Assembly (NCBI GenBank): GCA_036245525.1
Contig: BTPG01000004.1
Location: 165,149,260-165,213,259 of the forward strand
Direction of reading: 5' to 3'
Source of the DNA: Semisulcospira habei
Taxonomy: Eukaryota; Mollusca; Gastropoda; Semisulcospiridae
DNA: 64,000 nt
Shown here: positions 20,578-32,033 of the stretch, piece by piece
Position numbering within the stretch: position 1 is the stretch's first letter
Layout: each line of letters opens with the position of its first letter
Notes under the pieces: generated by a model
What the model saw: the letters and a program-made list of their open reading frames with translations, nothing else
Database searches by the model: none
What the model was told of the DNA's origin: nothing
Translations under genes and position numbers: made by a program

Positions 20578-21450
20578 ATTGTTTAGACATTTTTACTATT
20601 AGTTTTTGTACTGACTTGAGGTGGGTTGATGGTAACTGACAAAATGCAGTGCAAGACAGCTGTGTGTCATACGCAACACAGACATAGCCGCCAACTGTGT
20701 CTTATACTACAAAGCCGTCCTTCACGCTTCCACAACAGACTGTCAGTGTGTAAACGTTTACTGCGTAGTATTTCATCAAAGTCTTCATCGAATCGAAGGA
20801 GAAACAGGTAGTGTGCTAAATGTGTACAATTATATATGTACGCTTTTTATGTCGTTTTTAACATTTATGTCGTGCGCAACAGACAGGTACATCTTGACAC
20901 AAATTGGAATTCACGTACCTTGTCACCGCCTCGTCGCCATTGTGAAAGAAACTGCCGGTGAAAGGATTGTGGACAAAATGGCTGCCGTGAGAAAATCAGC
21001 ATGCAGAAGGATGTGCACTCTGAGACCAATAAGTCAGTGTATTAAACGATTTTAAGAGAAAAACCTGAATACAGTTAACACTTATTGATATTTGCGGCTG
21101 TTTCAACCAAAAAAAGGTCACTGACAGGCGATCTTTTTCACCGGCATCAGTAGTGGTGAAATGACAAAGTGGGTCAGTTGCGGATGACATACACGTTTTT
21201 CCATTGCAGGCGTCAGTTCTTGTGAGGCACCGGGAAATGTCCCACTTTCGGAAGCGCCATTTTCGCCGCTTCTCGGACTTTTTGGAACATTTTTCTTGGT
21301 GTAGTGTGTGGTTATTATACTCTCTCGGATAGACATAACACAGTTTGGTAGGGTTTTGGTTATTCAGTTATGCAAGTGGCCAAACACCGATGCCGTTCCA
21401 ATGAGCACCTTTTGGCACAGGCTCATATAGGCGTCAGCTGGCACCGAACG

Positions 21451-21480
21451 GGTTAAACCCCAACTAACCAACCGCAACCA
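21451..21480 (+). repeat. SINE/LINE 3' tail fragment
   Basis: GTTAAACCCCAACTAACCAA matches the 3' end shared by the SINEs and LINE C. Confidence 0.5.
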
Positions 21481-21539
21481 AAGCCAGTCATTCCGGCACT
21501 AGCTGCTATAGAAATGCATGAAGGGGCTGAGAGAGTTGA

Positions 21540-21600
21540 GTAAAAGGCTGGTTGAGGGGGGGGGGAGAGGGAGGAGGGGAGATGGAGGGGGGAGGGGGTT
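21540..21600 (+). repeat. G-rich low complexity
   Basis: Repeated GAGGGGGG runs. From 21601 to 21778 no gene is supported. Confidence 0.7.
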
Positions 21601-21778
21601 GATGCGGGAGCGGCTAACTTGTTTATGAAGCTCAACCCGTTTCAGTTCCCGGCTTACCATGGAATCCTTGACCGGCAGCGCTGATTCGAAGGCCGGAAAG
21701 AGTGCAGTGTCTACGCGGGGCTCGCTTTTTTTCAGCTTGACTGAAATGCCGCTGAGAGCGGGGACCTCCGCTTCCCCG

Positions 21779-21858
21779 TGCGCAAAGACCATCGGGCCGA
21801 CGTCGGCCGGTGTTGGCCCGCGCACGGCCGTCGTCGGCCCGATAGCCTTTTGCGCATT
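21779..21858. repeat. P5 GC-rich palindrome
   Basis: Inverted arms GCGCAAAGACCATCGGGCCG and CGGCCCGATAGCCTTTTGCG. A further P5-like fragment lies at 22783-22832 (CCCAATGCGCACAAGGCC). The region 21859-22276 is unassigned. Confidence 0.8.
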
Positions 21859-22276
21859 GGTATTCTAGACTCTATGTTAGTAGTGCCGCAAACTGAAGAT
21901 GCTTGATGAAAATCACAGTATGGATTCGGGTAGTAGTGAAACCATTTCACTTGCTGGTTTACATTCCGTCGTGACATGGCCTTAGTCGCCTGCTCAGCGT
22001 TTTACCCAAATAACTAGCTAACTAACTGCGTTTACAATAGGTTGACTTAGGCAAGAAATTATGAAAGAAGAAACATAGGAGGAAACAGGCTTAAAAAGAA
22101 CAAGTTGTCTTCTTTGAATCTCGTTTCTCTCTTTCTTGGGTATTAGTTTGCATTTTCCTCACCTGGTTAGCTTAGCTTATTTTTACTCACGTGAGGAACT
22201 TTCCATCTGTTGACGAATGAGGCTCATCGTTGATCAGTCATGAGGCTCATCGTTGATCAATCATGAGTCAGTCGTT

Positions 22277-22300
22277 TTTTTATTATTATTATTATTTTTA

Positions 22301-22373
<73 letters not shown>

Positions 22374-22416
22374 TCAAAACATTATTATTATTATTATTTT
22401 AACTATATTATTGTTA

Positions 22417-22450
<34 letters not shown>
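22277..22450 (+). repeat. (ATT)n microsatellites
   Basis: Two ATT blocks separated by a short interruption near 22372-22380. Confidence 0.97.
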
Positions 22451-22503
22451 TACCAGAGCTTGCTTGCGATTGTTTCAAGTCAGTACTTGCGACTGTGTCT
22501 TAA

Positions 22504-22620
22504 TTAACACTGTGGGTGCCGGTAGCGGTTTTAGTCGCGATGATTCCTGCGGGAATAACAACACCCTGACATCCTGCAGGAATCATCGCGACTAAAACCG
22601 CTACCGACACCCAAAGGCCG
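22504..22620. mobile_element. TTAA MITE, family P2, with one loop unit
   Basis: Arms GGTAGCGGTTTTAGTCGCGA and complement, with TTAA on the left and a diverged right end (CACCCAAAGGCCGG). The loop holds a single copy of the unit GGAATAACAACACCCTGACA that is expanded 18-fold at 34592-35076. Confidence 0.8.
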
Positions 22621-23164
22621 GGTTCACTCGTGCAAGGCGTCAAGCACCAGTAGCTACCAAAGTGTCGTATAGCGTTGCCTCCGCCGGCAACACAATCAGC
22701 GACACTTTCAACGTAGCTACTGATGCGGAGAGGTATCCAGTACGCTTTGTTCTCGGCACAGCACCTCGCGCTAGATGAGTATCAACCCAATGCGCACAAG
22801 GCCGAATCGGCCCGATGACATTTGCACACTGGGAAGCGAGCTCCGGCACCACGAGTCGCGGAGTGGCAGACTGGCTGGCACAGGCCATGTGATGTGGCTA
22901 CTGACTCTTCGCGGCTTGATTCGATACAAACCGCAACGCCGCCAGCGGGCTCAGAGACTGCATACTAAAACTCTGGCAGTTTTGTTTGGAGTCAGAAAGT
23001 TTACAAGACAGTCGCTTTAGAGAGATTGATTCCCGCAACAGCCTGTGTACAGAAAATTGGTTCCAGCAAAGCCTGCCGGCCTGGTTTGACTTTTGCTGTC
23101 ATAGACCGTTTGGACGGCCTCCGCTGCCAAAGATCTGCACCGCCGGTTGCTTTGACTGATTTCA
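22621..23164. other. unassigned sequence
   Basis: No gene is seen. A loose inverted pair (AGTAGCTACCAAAGTGTCG near 22650 and ACACTTTCAACGTAGCTACT near 22702) indicates another foldback relic. Confidence 0.4.
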
Positions 23165-23305
23165 CTGTCAAACATTTCGACTTTTGGACTGTCAAAAATT
23201 TCAATTTAGCTGTCAAACGTTTTGACTTCATCTGCCAAACGTTTTGACTTCAGCGGCTGTCCAAAAATTTACATTCGACCGGAGTGTCAAGCGTTTTGAT
23301 TCAAT
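23165..23305 (+). repeat. degenerate TGTCAAACGTTTTGACT minisatellite
   Basis: The phrases CTGTCAAACGTTTTGACTTC, CTGCCAAACGTTTTGACTTC and GTGTCAAGCGTTTTGATTC repeat at irregular spacing of roughly 20-40 bases. Confidence 0.55.
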
Positions 23306-23833
23306 TTGCCGCGTCACTGGTTCAACAATATTTGACTCAATCAGCTACCTGAGTGAAATAAGTTCATTTGCCAGCAACAACAGAATCCGACAAAGTCTTG
23401 AACCTCCGTTTGCTTACGTATTTGAGTCCATGGTAACAGTGGAGTTGGCATGGTATTAGCGCTGACCTACTTACAGACGCGGCGCTGATTTTTCTGATCC
23501 CGAGTTGATTTACACACTGACTAAGAAAAGCCCGTTATTTCAGAAGCGACTTTGGTTCAGAAGGTTGACGTTCAAAACTGAGATCAAGACCGCCGCTACG
23601 TGACAGCGCCATTTGAAATTCCAGAAGAAAGAAAAGAACTTTTCGGGCGCCAAACTTACTCGGCCGCTATACCAAGGTAAGTGAAGCAAGATTCGCGTAT
23701 TTTTAAAAAGTGATCTTAAGCGAAGGTCCTCGGGCCGACGTCGGAAGATGTGGGCCCGCGCAAAACAGTGAGTGCGTTCACTGCAGCCAACGACGGCTCA
23801 TAGATTTTGTTTGGCTTGGTTTCTATTTTTTAA

Positions 23834-24010
<177 letters not shown>

Positions 24011-24508
24011 ATTTATTATTATTGGGTTGTGTGTTTTTTGTTGTTTTTGTTTTGTTTTGTTTTGTTGGAGTTTTGTTTTTGTTGTTGTTTTTTTGTTTGT
24101 TTGTTTGTTTGTTTTTTGGGGGAGGAGGGAGGGAGGGGGTAATTGTTTGTTTTTTCTTCTTTCTTTTCGCTTTTTGTCTTTCGTTTTTCTTTCTTTCTTT
24201 TTTTCTCTCACGTTTTCTGTCTGTTTTGTGCTTTTTCTTTTCCTTCCCCTTTGTCTCAAGTTTCCCTTTTTCTTAAGGGACCCGCTCCAAAACGGTTAAT
24301 AGTTCATAATATCTTCATTATAAATGCACTTTGTTTGTCTTACAGTAACACTGGACAAAGGGCTAGCTGAACTTATAAGTTGAAATGTCGTGAAATGAAA
24401 GAAGTTTCAGCATCAATATATTCCCCTTTGTGCGGTGAAGGGTTCTTCTGTGACTGACAAGGGGCAGTAGGAAACGTCTGCCTGCCTTCACATATTGTGA
24501 AAGGACGC

Positions 24509-24737
24509 TTGACCCTGATCATTCGGAATACACCAGTGTGTGAAATAAGTTTGACTAAAATAGTTCAAGGGTAGTGCCAGAATAGCTTGGCGCCTGTAGG
24601 CGCCAAGCTATTCTGGCACCACCCTTGAACTAAAGCCATTGGTCTATATCCTTATCTGTAGGCCTAAGTACTGTAATGTTGCTTGCATATGGCAGTGTAC
24701 AAATTTGACACTTTTAGCCTCAGTATGATATGGGTTA
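24509..24737. mobile_element. P1b MITE
   Basis: The right end is GATATGGGTTAAC with TTAA; the left end is degraded (TTGACCCTGATCATTC). The central hairpin has TTCAAGGGTAGTGCCAGAAT arms around GGCGCC. A sibling with the same non-palindromic right half lies at 63250-63437. Confidence 0.75.
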
Positions 24738-24839
24738 ACAAAAAAGAGTCTTAGGTGAGGCAAGATTATATTATTGATATCGGCAAAATTTAGCAATCCG
24801 AGCTCTCCATTATTTGAGCATATATCACTTAGTGTTTTT

Positions 24840-25003
24840 GTATCTCTTGCTGTTGTTGTTTTTGTTGTTGTTGGTGGTGGTGTTTGTTTGTATGTTTGTT
24901 TGTTTGTTTTTGTTTTGTTTGTTTGTTTGTTTTGTTGTTGTTGTTGTTGTTTTTTGTTGTTTTTTTTGTTGTTGTTGTTTTTTGTTGGGGGGGGGGGGGG
25001 GGT
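24840..25003 (+). repeat. (GTT)n and poly-G low complexity
   Basis: T- and G-rich imperfect repeats ending in a run of 19 G. From 25004 to 25300 no gene is supported. Confidence 0.9.
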
Positions 25004-25302
25004 TATACTTGATTTGTTCTATATGTGGGTGATTTATTTTGGGGTGACTGCCCCGTCTGACCTGATTTGTTCAATGTGTGGGTGGTTTGTTGGGTGCCGG
25101 ACTGGCCGTCTTATCGTGGCTAATAATAATCTTCTTTTTTGTGGGTACTTGGGAAAATCCCTGTAACATGATCACAGAGAATAAAGTCAACGACATTGCC
25201 AAACAGTATTATACTGTGCAATAATGCTTTGTTATCAACTCGACACCATTGCATCCCATGGTTGCTCATTCACCTACGAAATACCACAGTGAGAAACTGG
25301 TC

Positions 25303-25390
25303 GGCCATGATAGTTCAAGGATAGTGCCAGATTAGCTTGGCGCCTTGCCGGGCGCCAAGCTAATCTGGCACTACCCTTGAACTACCATAT
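25303..25390. mobile_element. P1 MITE core
   Basis: Palindrome with ATGATAGTTCAAGGATAGTG and its complement around GGCGCC. TTAA ends could not be placed. Confidence 0.65.
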
Positions 25391-25429
25391 CTAAATACCA
25401 TACCATAAGTTATTCTGTTTGCATTTTAA

Positions 25430-25695
25430 ACGATATACCTTTAATTAATTTTGATTTCCTAGATTAATAATCGTGTGTATTTGTGTGTGTGTGGGAGATG
25501 AGCGTGGGTGTGTACGGTACGTATTGGTTTGTGAGATTAGTTGTTTAGTTAAAGTTTGTACAGTGTGTGTAGGGCATTGGATTGTGTGATAGAGTTTTTT
25601 TTAAATTATTATTGTTGACTGTGATGTTTGTAATTGTAACGACACCAACACACACTCCTATGCTTTATGTTCTTAAGGCAAATGGCAATAAACGG
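25430..25695 (+). other. probable retroelement 3' UTR-like tail
   Basis: T/G-rich sequence ends in AAATGGCAATAAACGG and passes directly into a tetranucleotide repeat. This is a common arrangement at non-LTR 3' ends. No coding part is recognised. Confidence 0.35.
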
Positions 25696-26098
<403 letters not shown>

Positions 26099-26195
26099 CT
26101 ATACCAAATCAGGCCATACCATATCAGATATCTAACATACCAGATATGTCTTGCACAGAGATCAAAAGTCATAAAATGCAGTTGCACAGTACACT

Positions 26196-26287
26196 GTAAC
26201 TCTGTGTCTGTCGGTAGCGCTTTTGGTCGCGATGATTCCTAAAGGAATCGTCGCGACAAAAAGCGCCACCGACAGCCACAGGATTAA
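26196..26287. mobile_element. MITE, family P2
   Basis: Arms TGTCGGTAGCGCTTTTGGTC and complement. The right end is TTAA at 26284-26287; the left end has GTAA in place of TTAA. Confidence 0.75.
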
Positions 26288-26599
26288 TTGGTTTATGTGC
26301 TGGAATATCGATTATGCTGAAACTACCATCTCTTGAATTTTTAACAGCCCGGTTTTTTTTATATGGCAATTGAATCGAATTGTCCCACGCAATGTGCTCG
26401 TTGCTCTTCTATAATGTCATAGACCATAGCCATATTTATTTTAAAAAAAGAAAATGTTTAGAAATGAATTCACACGAATTTGTATAAAGGTAGTTTGATA
26501 GAGCGTTTGTCAGCCATTTTTACTTTAGCTAGCGAGGCTGAAACATCAATTGTCCCAGGCAATGTGCTTGTAGCCCTTTCTAAATCAGGTCAGACGGAC

Positions 26600-28748
26600 A
26601 GTCACCCAAAACAGATGATTACCACTGCAACCAGAGTAACCCACTCTTCGTGTATTTTGATTGACCACATCTATACTAACAACCCTCAAGCTATCATTGA
26701 AACTGATGTCCCTTCACTAGCTGTCAGTGACCACTTTCCCATCACCATCATGTTATGTTCCTAAACAGAGCCGAACCCAACATTTATACATTACTTATAG
26801 ATGTTTTAGAAAACTAGATAGAGATAGTTTCCTTCATGACCTCAGTTTTTTGCCGTTCCATGGAGTTTACAATCACAATGACCCTGATGTAGCGCTCTCA
26901 CTGTGGCTTGAGCTGTTCCTCGGAGTGCTAAATAAGCATGTCCCTTTAAAAGGAAACGAGTCCGGTGCCGTGAGCCCCCCACCTGGATTACGGAGGAGAT
27001 TAAACAAACCATGGAAGCCAGAAATCGAGCCAAGCGGGACAAAGATTTTATTGAGTTCAAAAGGTTACGTAACAGAGTCAAATACCTTATCCGGGAGGCA
27101 CAAAATTCACTGGTAGAGAAAACCATACGCGGCGGGAATCCGTCTTCAATAATTATGGAAAGTTTTAAACTTACTAACTAACAATAGTAAAAATCGTTCT
27201 GCAAATACGACTGCCAACCTTACAGCCGATGCATTTAAAAACCACTTCATTTTAGCCCCGAAATCTTTACTACATGCTGAAGGTTTGGGTCAGGTGGAAC
27301 ATGTCGCATCGCAGAAGCTTACTGACTTTTGTAAGCAAAGACTGTCCGCGGGCGATGCTTTTAATATCCCCTGCATCGCTGTACATGAAGTGGGCAGATT
27401 TATCTCTAGTCTCAAGAACAAAACGTCAGCTGGCATTGATGGTATCAATAGTTTTATCCTCGAACTTTCTCTTCCATACATTGTGGAAAGCTTAACCTAT
27501 ATTTACAACCTATGTACTCAAAATAATATTTTTTGCCGGCGGCTTTCAAAAAATCTAAACCCAAAACAAAAGACACACCTGATCCAAATAATTTTCGGCC
27601 TATATCCATATTATCTATTCTATCGAAGCCTATTGAGAAGCATGTACACAAACATCTTTTTGAATTCCTGGAAGAAAAGTCTCTCCTGAATAAATATCAA
27701 TCTGGTTTTCGCCCTAAACATTCGTGTCACACTGCCTTGGTTCATATGATTGACACTTGGCTGCTCAACATCAACAGAAACAAAATGTCTGGTGCTGTCT
27801 TTCTAGACCTAAAAAAAAACGTTCGACCTTATAAACCACGAAATTTTATTACAGAAACTAGACTGCTACTTTAACAATAACAGCCCAGGGACACTCTCAT
27901 TCTTTCGTTTTAGGGAGAATTCAAACTGTGTACATCAATGCTACCTTCTCTTGTTGAGTATGGCGTGCCCCAGGGATCCATAACTAGGACCGTTACTTTT
28001 CTGTTTGTGTATAAATGATCTTCCATTTCATATATCCAATCCAAATACCGAATGTGACATGTTTGCCGATGATTCAACTTTTCACGCTGGCGGGGAAACT
28101 GTACCTGAAATATCAAGCAATCTTCAGCTTAGTCTTCAGGAGCTCTCACTGTGGTGCAAAAATAATCAAATGCTTGTAAATCCATCCAAAACGAAAAGCA
28201 TGCTAATCACAACACGCCAAAAGCATCAGCTCCGCCCCCATTCACTTAACTTCTCTTTTGATTCAGTTCCCATTGAGCAAGTCAAGGAATATCGCCTCCT
28301 CGGGGAAATTGTTGATGACCAACTGTGCTGGTTGCCCCATCTAACACAACTAGAGAAAACATTATCAAAGAAGCTACTTTTACTGCCAAGATTAAAATCT
28401 ATCATTGATACTAAGTCACGAAAGATTTTTTTCAACTCCTACATAAAATCTCACATTAACTACGCATCTACTATTTGGGACGGCTGTAGTAAGGCTAACC
28501 TTAAGCGGATTAATTCTCTATACAATCGCGCAGTTAAACTGATCCTCCCAATCCCCTCTCTAACTTTGGAGGAAAAGCTTCAGGCAACAGGGCTCCTTCC
28601 TTTACACCAACACCTTACGTTTAATAAGTGCGTACTTATGCACAAAGCACTGAACGGGAAAGCCCCCCCCCCCCCCCCCTACCTGGCTAAGCTTTTTACT
28701 GAGAGCGAAAGGGTTTACAGCACTTTGAGGAACAGTCTCGTCATTTAA
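26600..28748 (+). pseudogene. endonuclease-RT polyprotein of LINE D (broken)
   Basis: In order along the plus strand: an endonuclease tail with LIDHIYTNNPQ and SDHFPI, a linker with Arg/Lys-rich coding near 26980-27180, RT blocks SAGIDGINSFILELSLPYI, NNFRPISILSILSKPIEKHV, YQSGFRPKHSCHTALVHMI, GVPQGS near 27963-27980 and FADD near 28060-28072, then HLDV-style connection and thumb sequence with YASTIWDGCSKANLKRINSL. Frame changes near 27250, 27540, 27810-27900 and 28000, and loss of the 5' half, make it dead. Confidence 0.82.
28661..28680 (+). repeat. poly-C run within LINE D
   Basis: A run of C within the RT C-terminal coding region. A second poly-C run lies at 29079-29097 in the LINE 3' UTR. 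Confidence 0.9.
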
Positions 28749-29707
28749 CTTACCCGAATTGATTTGTTTAAATCCAGCCTTTCTTACGCGGGTGCCTATT
28801 TATATTCACTTCCTCCACATATACAGCAAACGAGACATCTTCCATTGTTTAGGACGAATGCTTTTAAATACATCTCTTAGCAAACTTGAAAGAAACGTAG
28901 ATAATATGTTTAAAAGAGCCATGTCAATGATTTCCTGTGGTCCTCCGTTTTGCACTTGTTAGCTTTTACATAATATCTCTTTTTATCGTAGTGTTTTGCC
29001 TGCTCACTAAATTTTTACACATGAGTAGCTGTATCATAAGTGTGCAGTCGCTTTATATAAACACACTTTACATCGCACCCCCCCCCCCCCCCACCCCCAA
29101 GACCCTGTCATTTTGCTGTGTGTGTGTGTAATCTTCAGCGACTTTGGAACTTGTATCGGAATGTAACACAAGTGACCTGTGGGTGTAGCCGCTTGTTTTG
29201 TGCTGTTAACATATTGTTTTAATGTTGCTTTTAATGTTGTAGCTTAGCAAGGACAAACATGAAAAGAGGCCTGTGCGCCTATTGTTTCCATCTTTGAGAA
29301 ATAAAGTATCATTCATTCATTCATTCATTCATTCATTCATTCATTCATTCTAAAATGTCAAATGTCAAAGCTCATAACCAAATTTGGTAAGAAGAGAACG
29401 TTTAGAAATAAATTCATTTGAATTTCATTAAGCCAGTTTGGAACAGCGTTTGTTAACCATTTTGGCTCACGTGCTATAGCAAAAGTGAATCTATGTACAG
29501 GGTCATCCGTCGTCTGTCCTTCGTCTGTGGTAAACTTTAACGTTAGCTTTTACTCGGAGACTGTTCTAGATACAGGGTTTCAAACTTCAAAATTTGTGGG
29601 AAAAAAAGTTTCTAAACATATCAATTTGAGTGACTTTGCTCAAAGGTCAAGGTCACAGTGTGTCAATAAATATGTCAATAATTGCACTTTTTAAAACAAA
29701 CATTTTC

Positions 29708-29764
29708 CTAACCCTTTGGGTGTCGTTAGCGGTTTTACTCTCGATAATTCCTGTAAGGGTTAAA
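29708..29764 (+). mobile_element. deleted P2 MITE remnant
   Basis: The left end CTAACCCTTTGGGTGTCG runs into the arm, then directly to CCTGTAAGGGTTAA. The right arm is lost. Confidence 0.6.
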
Positions 29765-30385
29765 TGTTGAAAATACTATTTATAGCTTCAGAATCAGACT
29801 TGGTATGCAAATACCTGATTGAAAGACTTTCCTGTGCATACCAAACTAGGCGAGCCCGCTCAAAGATCAAGGGTCACAAGAGGTCAGGAAGTGCGTGAAA
29901 AATGCCCCTTCTTTTTTTTTGGGATAGAATTTAAACTTTGATTGCCACTTTTGCAAATATTTCGATCGAACTTGGCAGAAGGCTAGTTGGTGATAAAACC
30001 TTTCTATGCATGCTATAATTTGACAGACCAGTCGTAAAGGTCAAGGGTCAAGGGAGGTCGACATATGCGTAAAAAAAAAAATGCAAATAATTATGTTGAC
30101 AAGACATAGGATTTTGCAGGTACTGTTTCCATTTGCCTTTAAACACCTGCGCATGTGAAGCGACTTGTCAGAAAGATCAAAGTCACTGAAGGTCAAGGTC
30201 ACAGATGGTCAGATAAACGATGCGGCTCAGCCATGCACGTGAGTCGCGAGAGCTTTTGCCGTTCTTGTTATTTTAGCCGGTGAGGCTGTGACACGAAATG
30301 TTTCAAGCAATGCGCTTATGCGCTTAATGACCTTCTACAAGAACTACATCCTAAACTTCGTAAGAAGACTGAAACGTTTACAAGC

Positions 30386-30603
30386 TTAAGCCCTTCGCTG
30401 CCAATGACCACGGATTTCGCGTCTGAAACCTTTGCACAATGACTGACATTCGCGTGAACAACACAATGTAACTGGGGCAAAAATAAGAAAAAATAATTTA
30501 GGACTATCAAGAGACATAAATCCTCATGAGCCCCCGCGAATGCGGGGGCTCATGAGGATTTATGTCTCTTGCAGCTGGGTAGACGTTCGCCTTAAGGGGT
30601 TAA
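30386..30603. mobile_element. TTAA MITE, family P3
   Basis: Starts TTAAGCCCTTCGCTGCC and ends GCCTTAAGGGGTTAA. The central hairpin is ATCCTCATGAGCCCCCGCGA and complement. 218 bp. Confidence 0.85.
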
Positions 30604-30984
30604 TTCGCCTGAATTTTTAAACAGCTAGTGTCTTGGTTTACCCACGAATCGAATCGTCCCACGCAATGTGCTTGCTGACCTTCAATGATGGCAAGATCTT
30701 GTCAAGATCGTAAGAAGAACACTTTCAAGATTAAATTCACTCAAAAACAACACATTATCTTTGATTCACTCGAATGTTTTCAAAAACCGTTTTGTTAGAA
30801 CGTGTGTTGGCCAGGTGTCCCACGCAATATGCCAACTGACATGTTATCTCTAAATCAAACACATTTCGTTAAAATTGTGTTGTTGGTTTTTTTTTTTGTT
30901 TGTTTTTTTTAAGTGTATTCCATCTTCAGAATTTAATGTGGATTACGCAATGGTCAGGCCGATATTTCGTAATTTTAATGTCAA

Positions 30985-31030
30985 AAGCACTCATGCACGC
31001 ACGCACGCACGCGCACGCTCGCTCGCACGC
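30985..31030 (+). repeat. (CACG)n short tandem repeat
   Basis: Imperfect CACG and GCTC repeats. Just downstream (31105-31145) is a GC-rich fragment resembling P5 elements. Confidence 0.7.
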
Positions 31031-31222
31031 ACATACCCAACATAATGGAATAAAAGAAGTCGGGTTTGTGTTTTGCCATATCATTCCCATTAAGCAACAA
31101 CTGTGCGAGGGCCCACTGCGGCTGACGTAGGCCCGAGGGTCTTTTGGCTTCCTGGGATTGTGAAACCTTTGGAAAGCGTGTGATCGGAAATAATATAATA
31201 TAAAGCAATGTCCTTTTTCACT

Positions 31223-31451
31223 AGTAGCTGGACTCACAATCCAGGGGGAAAAACGGATTTGTTCAATAGCATGCCCGTTGAAAGGTCCTGGTAAATCAAA
31301 GTGGCAAAGTTGGAGTGCGCCTGAGTTGATCAGTGTTCAGGTCGTACTCCATAGGCAATAGATTTCCCTGTCCCCCATAACCCGTCCGTCAGGGCCGTCC
31401 ATGATCACCTCGGTGCTGTGGACGTTAAACCCGAACTAACCAACCAACCAC
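31223..31451 (+). mobile_element. 5'-truncated SINE
   Basis: Matches SINE copies at 38764-39078 and 39175-39484 over the body and tail (AATCCAGGGGGAAAAACGG, TCCATGATCACCTCGGTGC, GTTAAACCCGAACTAACC). It ends in CCAACCAACCA. The tRNA-like head is absent. Confidence 0.85.
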
Positions 31452-31559
31452 TAGACATTATAAAAAGCGAGTGGTGCGCGTTGAAATTATCCGAGATTAC
31501 TTGTACCGACGTGTTAACACCGTCATTTTATTGCGCAATAGAGCCTGTGTTGACCCACT

Positions 31560-31975
31560 GCCGGTGTTTCTGTTTTGCGAGAAGGGAAGACTTGAAGGCC
31601 AGAAAGTGGCACCTGTCATTAAAGACCACCATGTACAGGAGGCTGCAGCTAGCCGCCTAAATCATGGTCTTTAATGACAGATGATCTCTTCTACGGTCTT
31701 TAACTCCTTGCGCCCCAAGACCGAAATCCCCAAGTGTTGCCGCTGTCCTCTGAACTGACTGCCTTGCAGTGCAGGACGCAGACCGACCATGACAGTTCAA
31801 GGGTGATGCCAGAATAGCTTTGCGCCCGTAGGCGCCAAGCTATTCTGGCATCACCCTTGAACTATCATGGTCGATCCATATCTTGCTGTCTGGGGTAGAA
31901 TGAGTTAATGACAGTTGATCTCTCTCTTTCGGGTGGTCGCTATAATTATTAGCCGCTCAGAACTATTTCTACTGA
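31560..31975. mobile_element. P6 foldback element split by a P1 MITE
   Basis: Contains the P6 central hairpin (TCATTAAAGACCACCATG and CATGGTCTTTAATGACAG) and the right-end phrase GGTGGTCGCT. Relatives lie at 40542-40922 and 55059-55269. The left boundary is uncertain. Confidence 0.6.
31700..31908. mobile_element. TTAA MITE, family P1 (nested)
   Basis: TTAA at both ends; arms TTCAAGGGTGATGCCAGAAT around GGCGCC. The interrupted host reads GGTCTTTAATGACAG, as in the intact duplicate 35 bases to the left, so the empty site has one TTAA. Confidence 0.87.
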
Positions 31976-32033
31976 ATTGGTTTATCAGTTGTATATTGAC
32001 TGGCCGGGATTTCGTCGCTGTTTTAATTTTGCT

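Larger units (their letters stand above)
26583..29350 (+). mobile_element. LINE D, 5'-truncated retrotransposon with (ATTC)n tail
   Basis: Plus-strand non-LTR element from an endonuclease C-terminus to a 3' UTR ending GAGAAATAAAGTATC followed by ATTC repeats (29316-29350). It interrupts the degenerate repeat field at 26440-30870, because similar host phrases occur on both sides. A related 3' fragment lies at 58621-59290. Confidence 0.82.
29351..30870 (+). repeat. degenerate repeat field with AGGTCA-type phrases
   Basis: Loosely repeated units of roughly 150 bases share phrases such as CCCACGCAATGTGCTTG, AACGTTTAGAAATAAATTCA and AAGGTCAAGGTCACAG. The same field starts near 26300, before LINE D. 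No gene is recognised. Confidence 0.55.
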
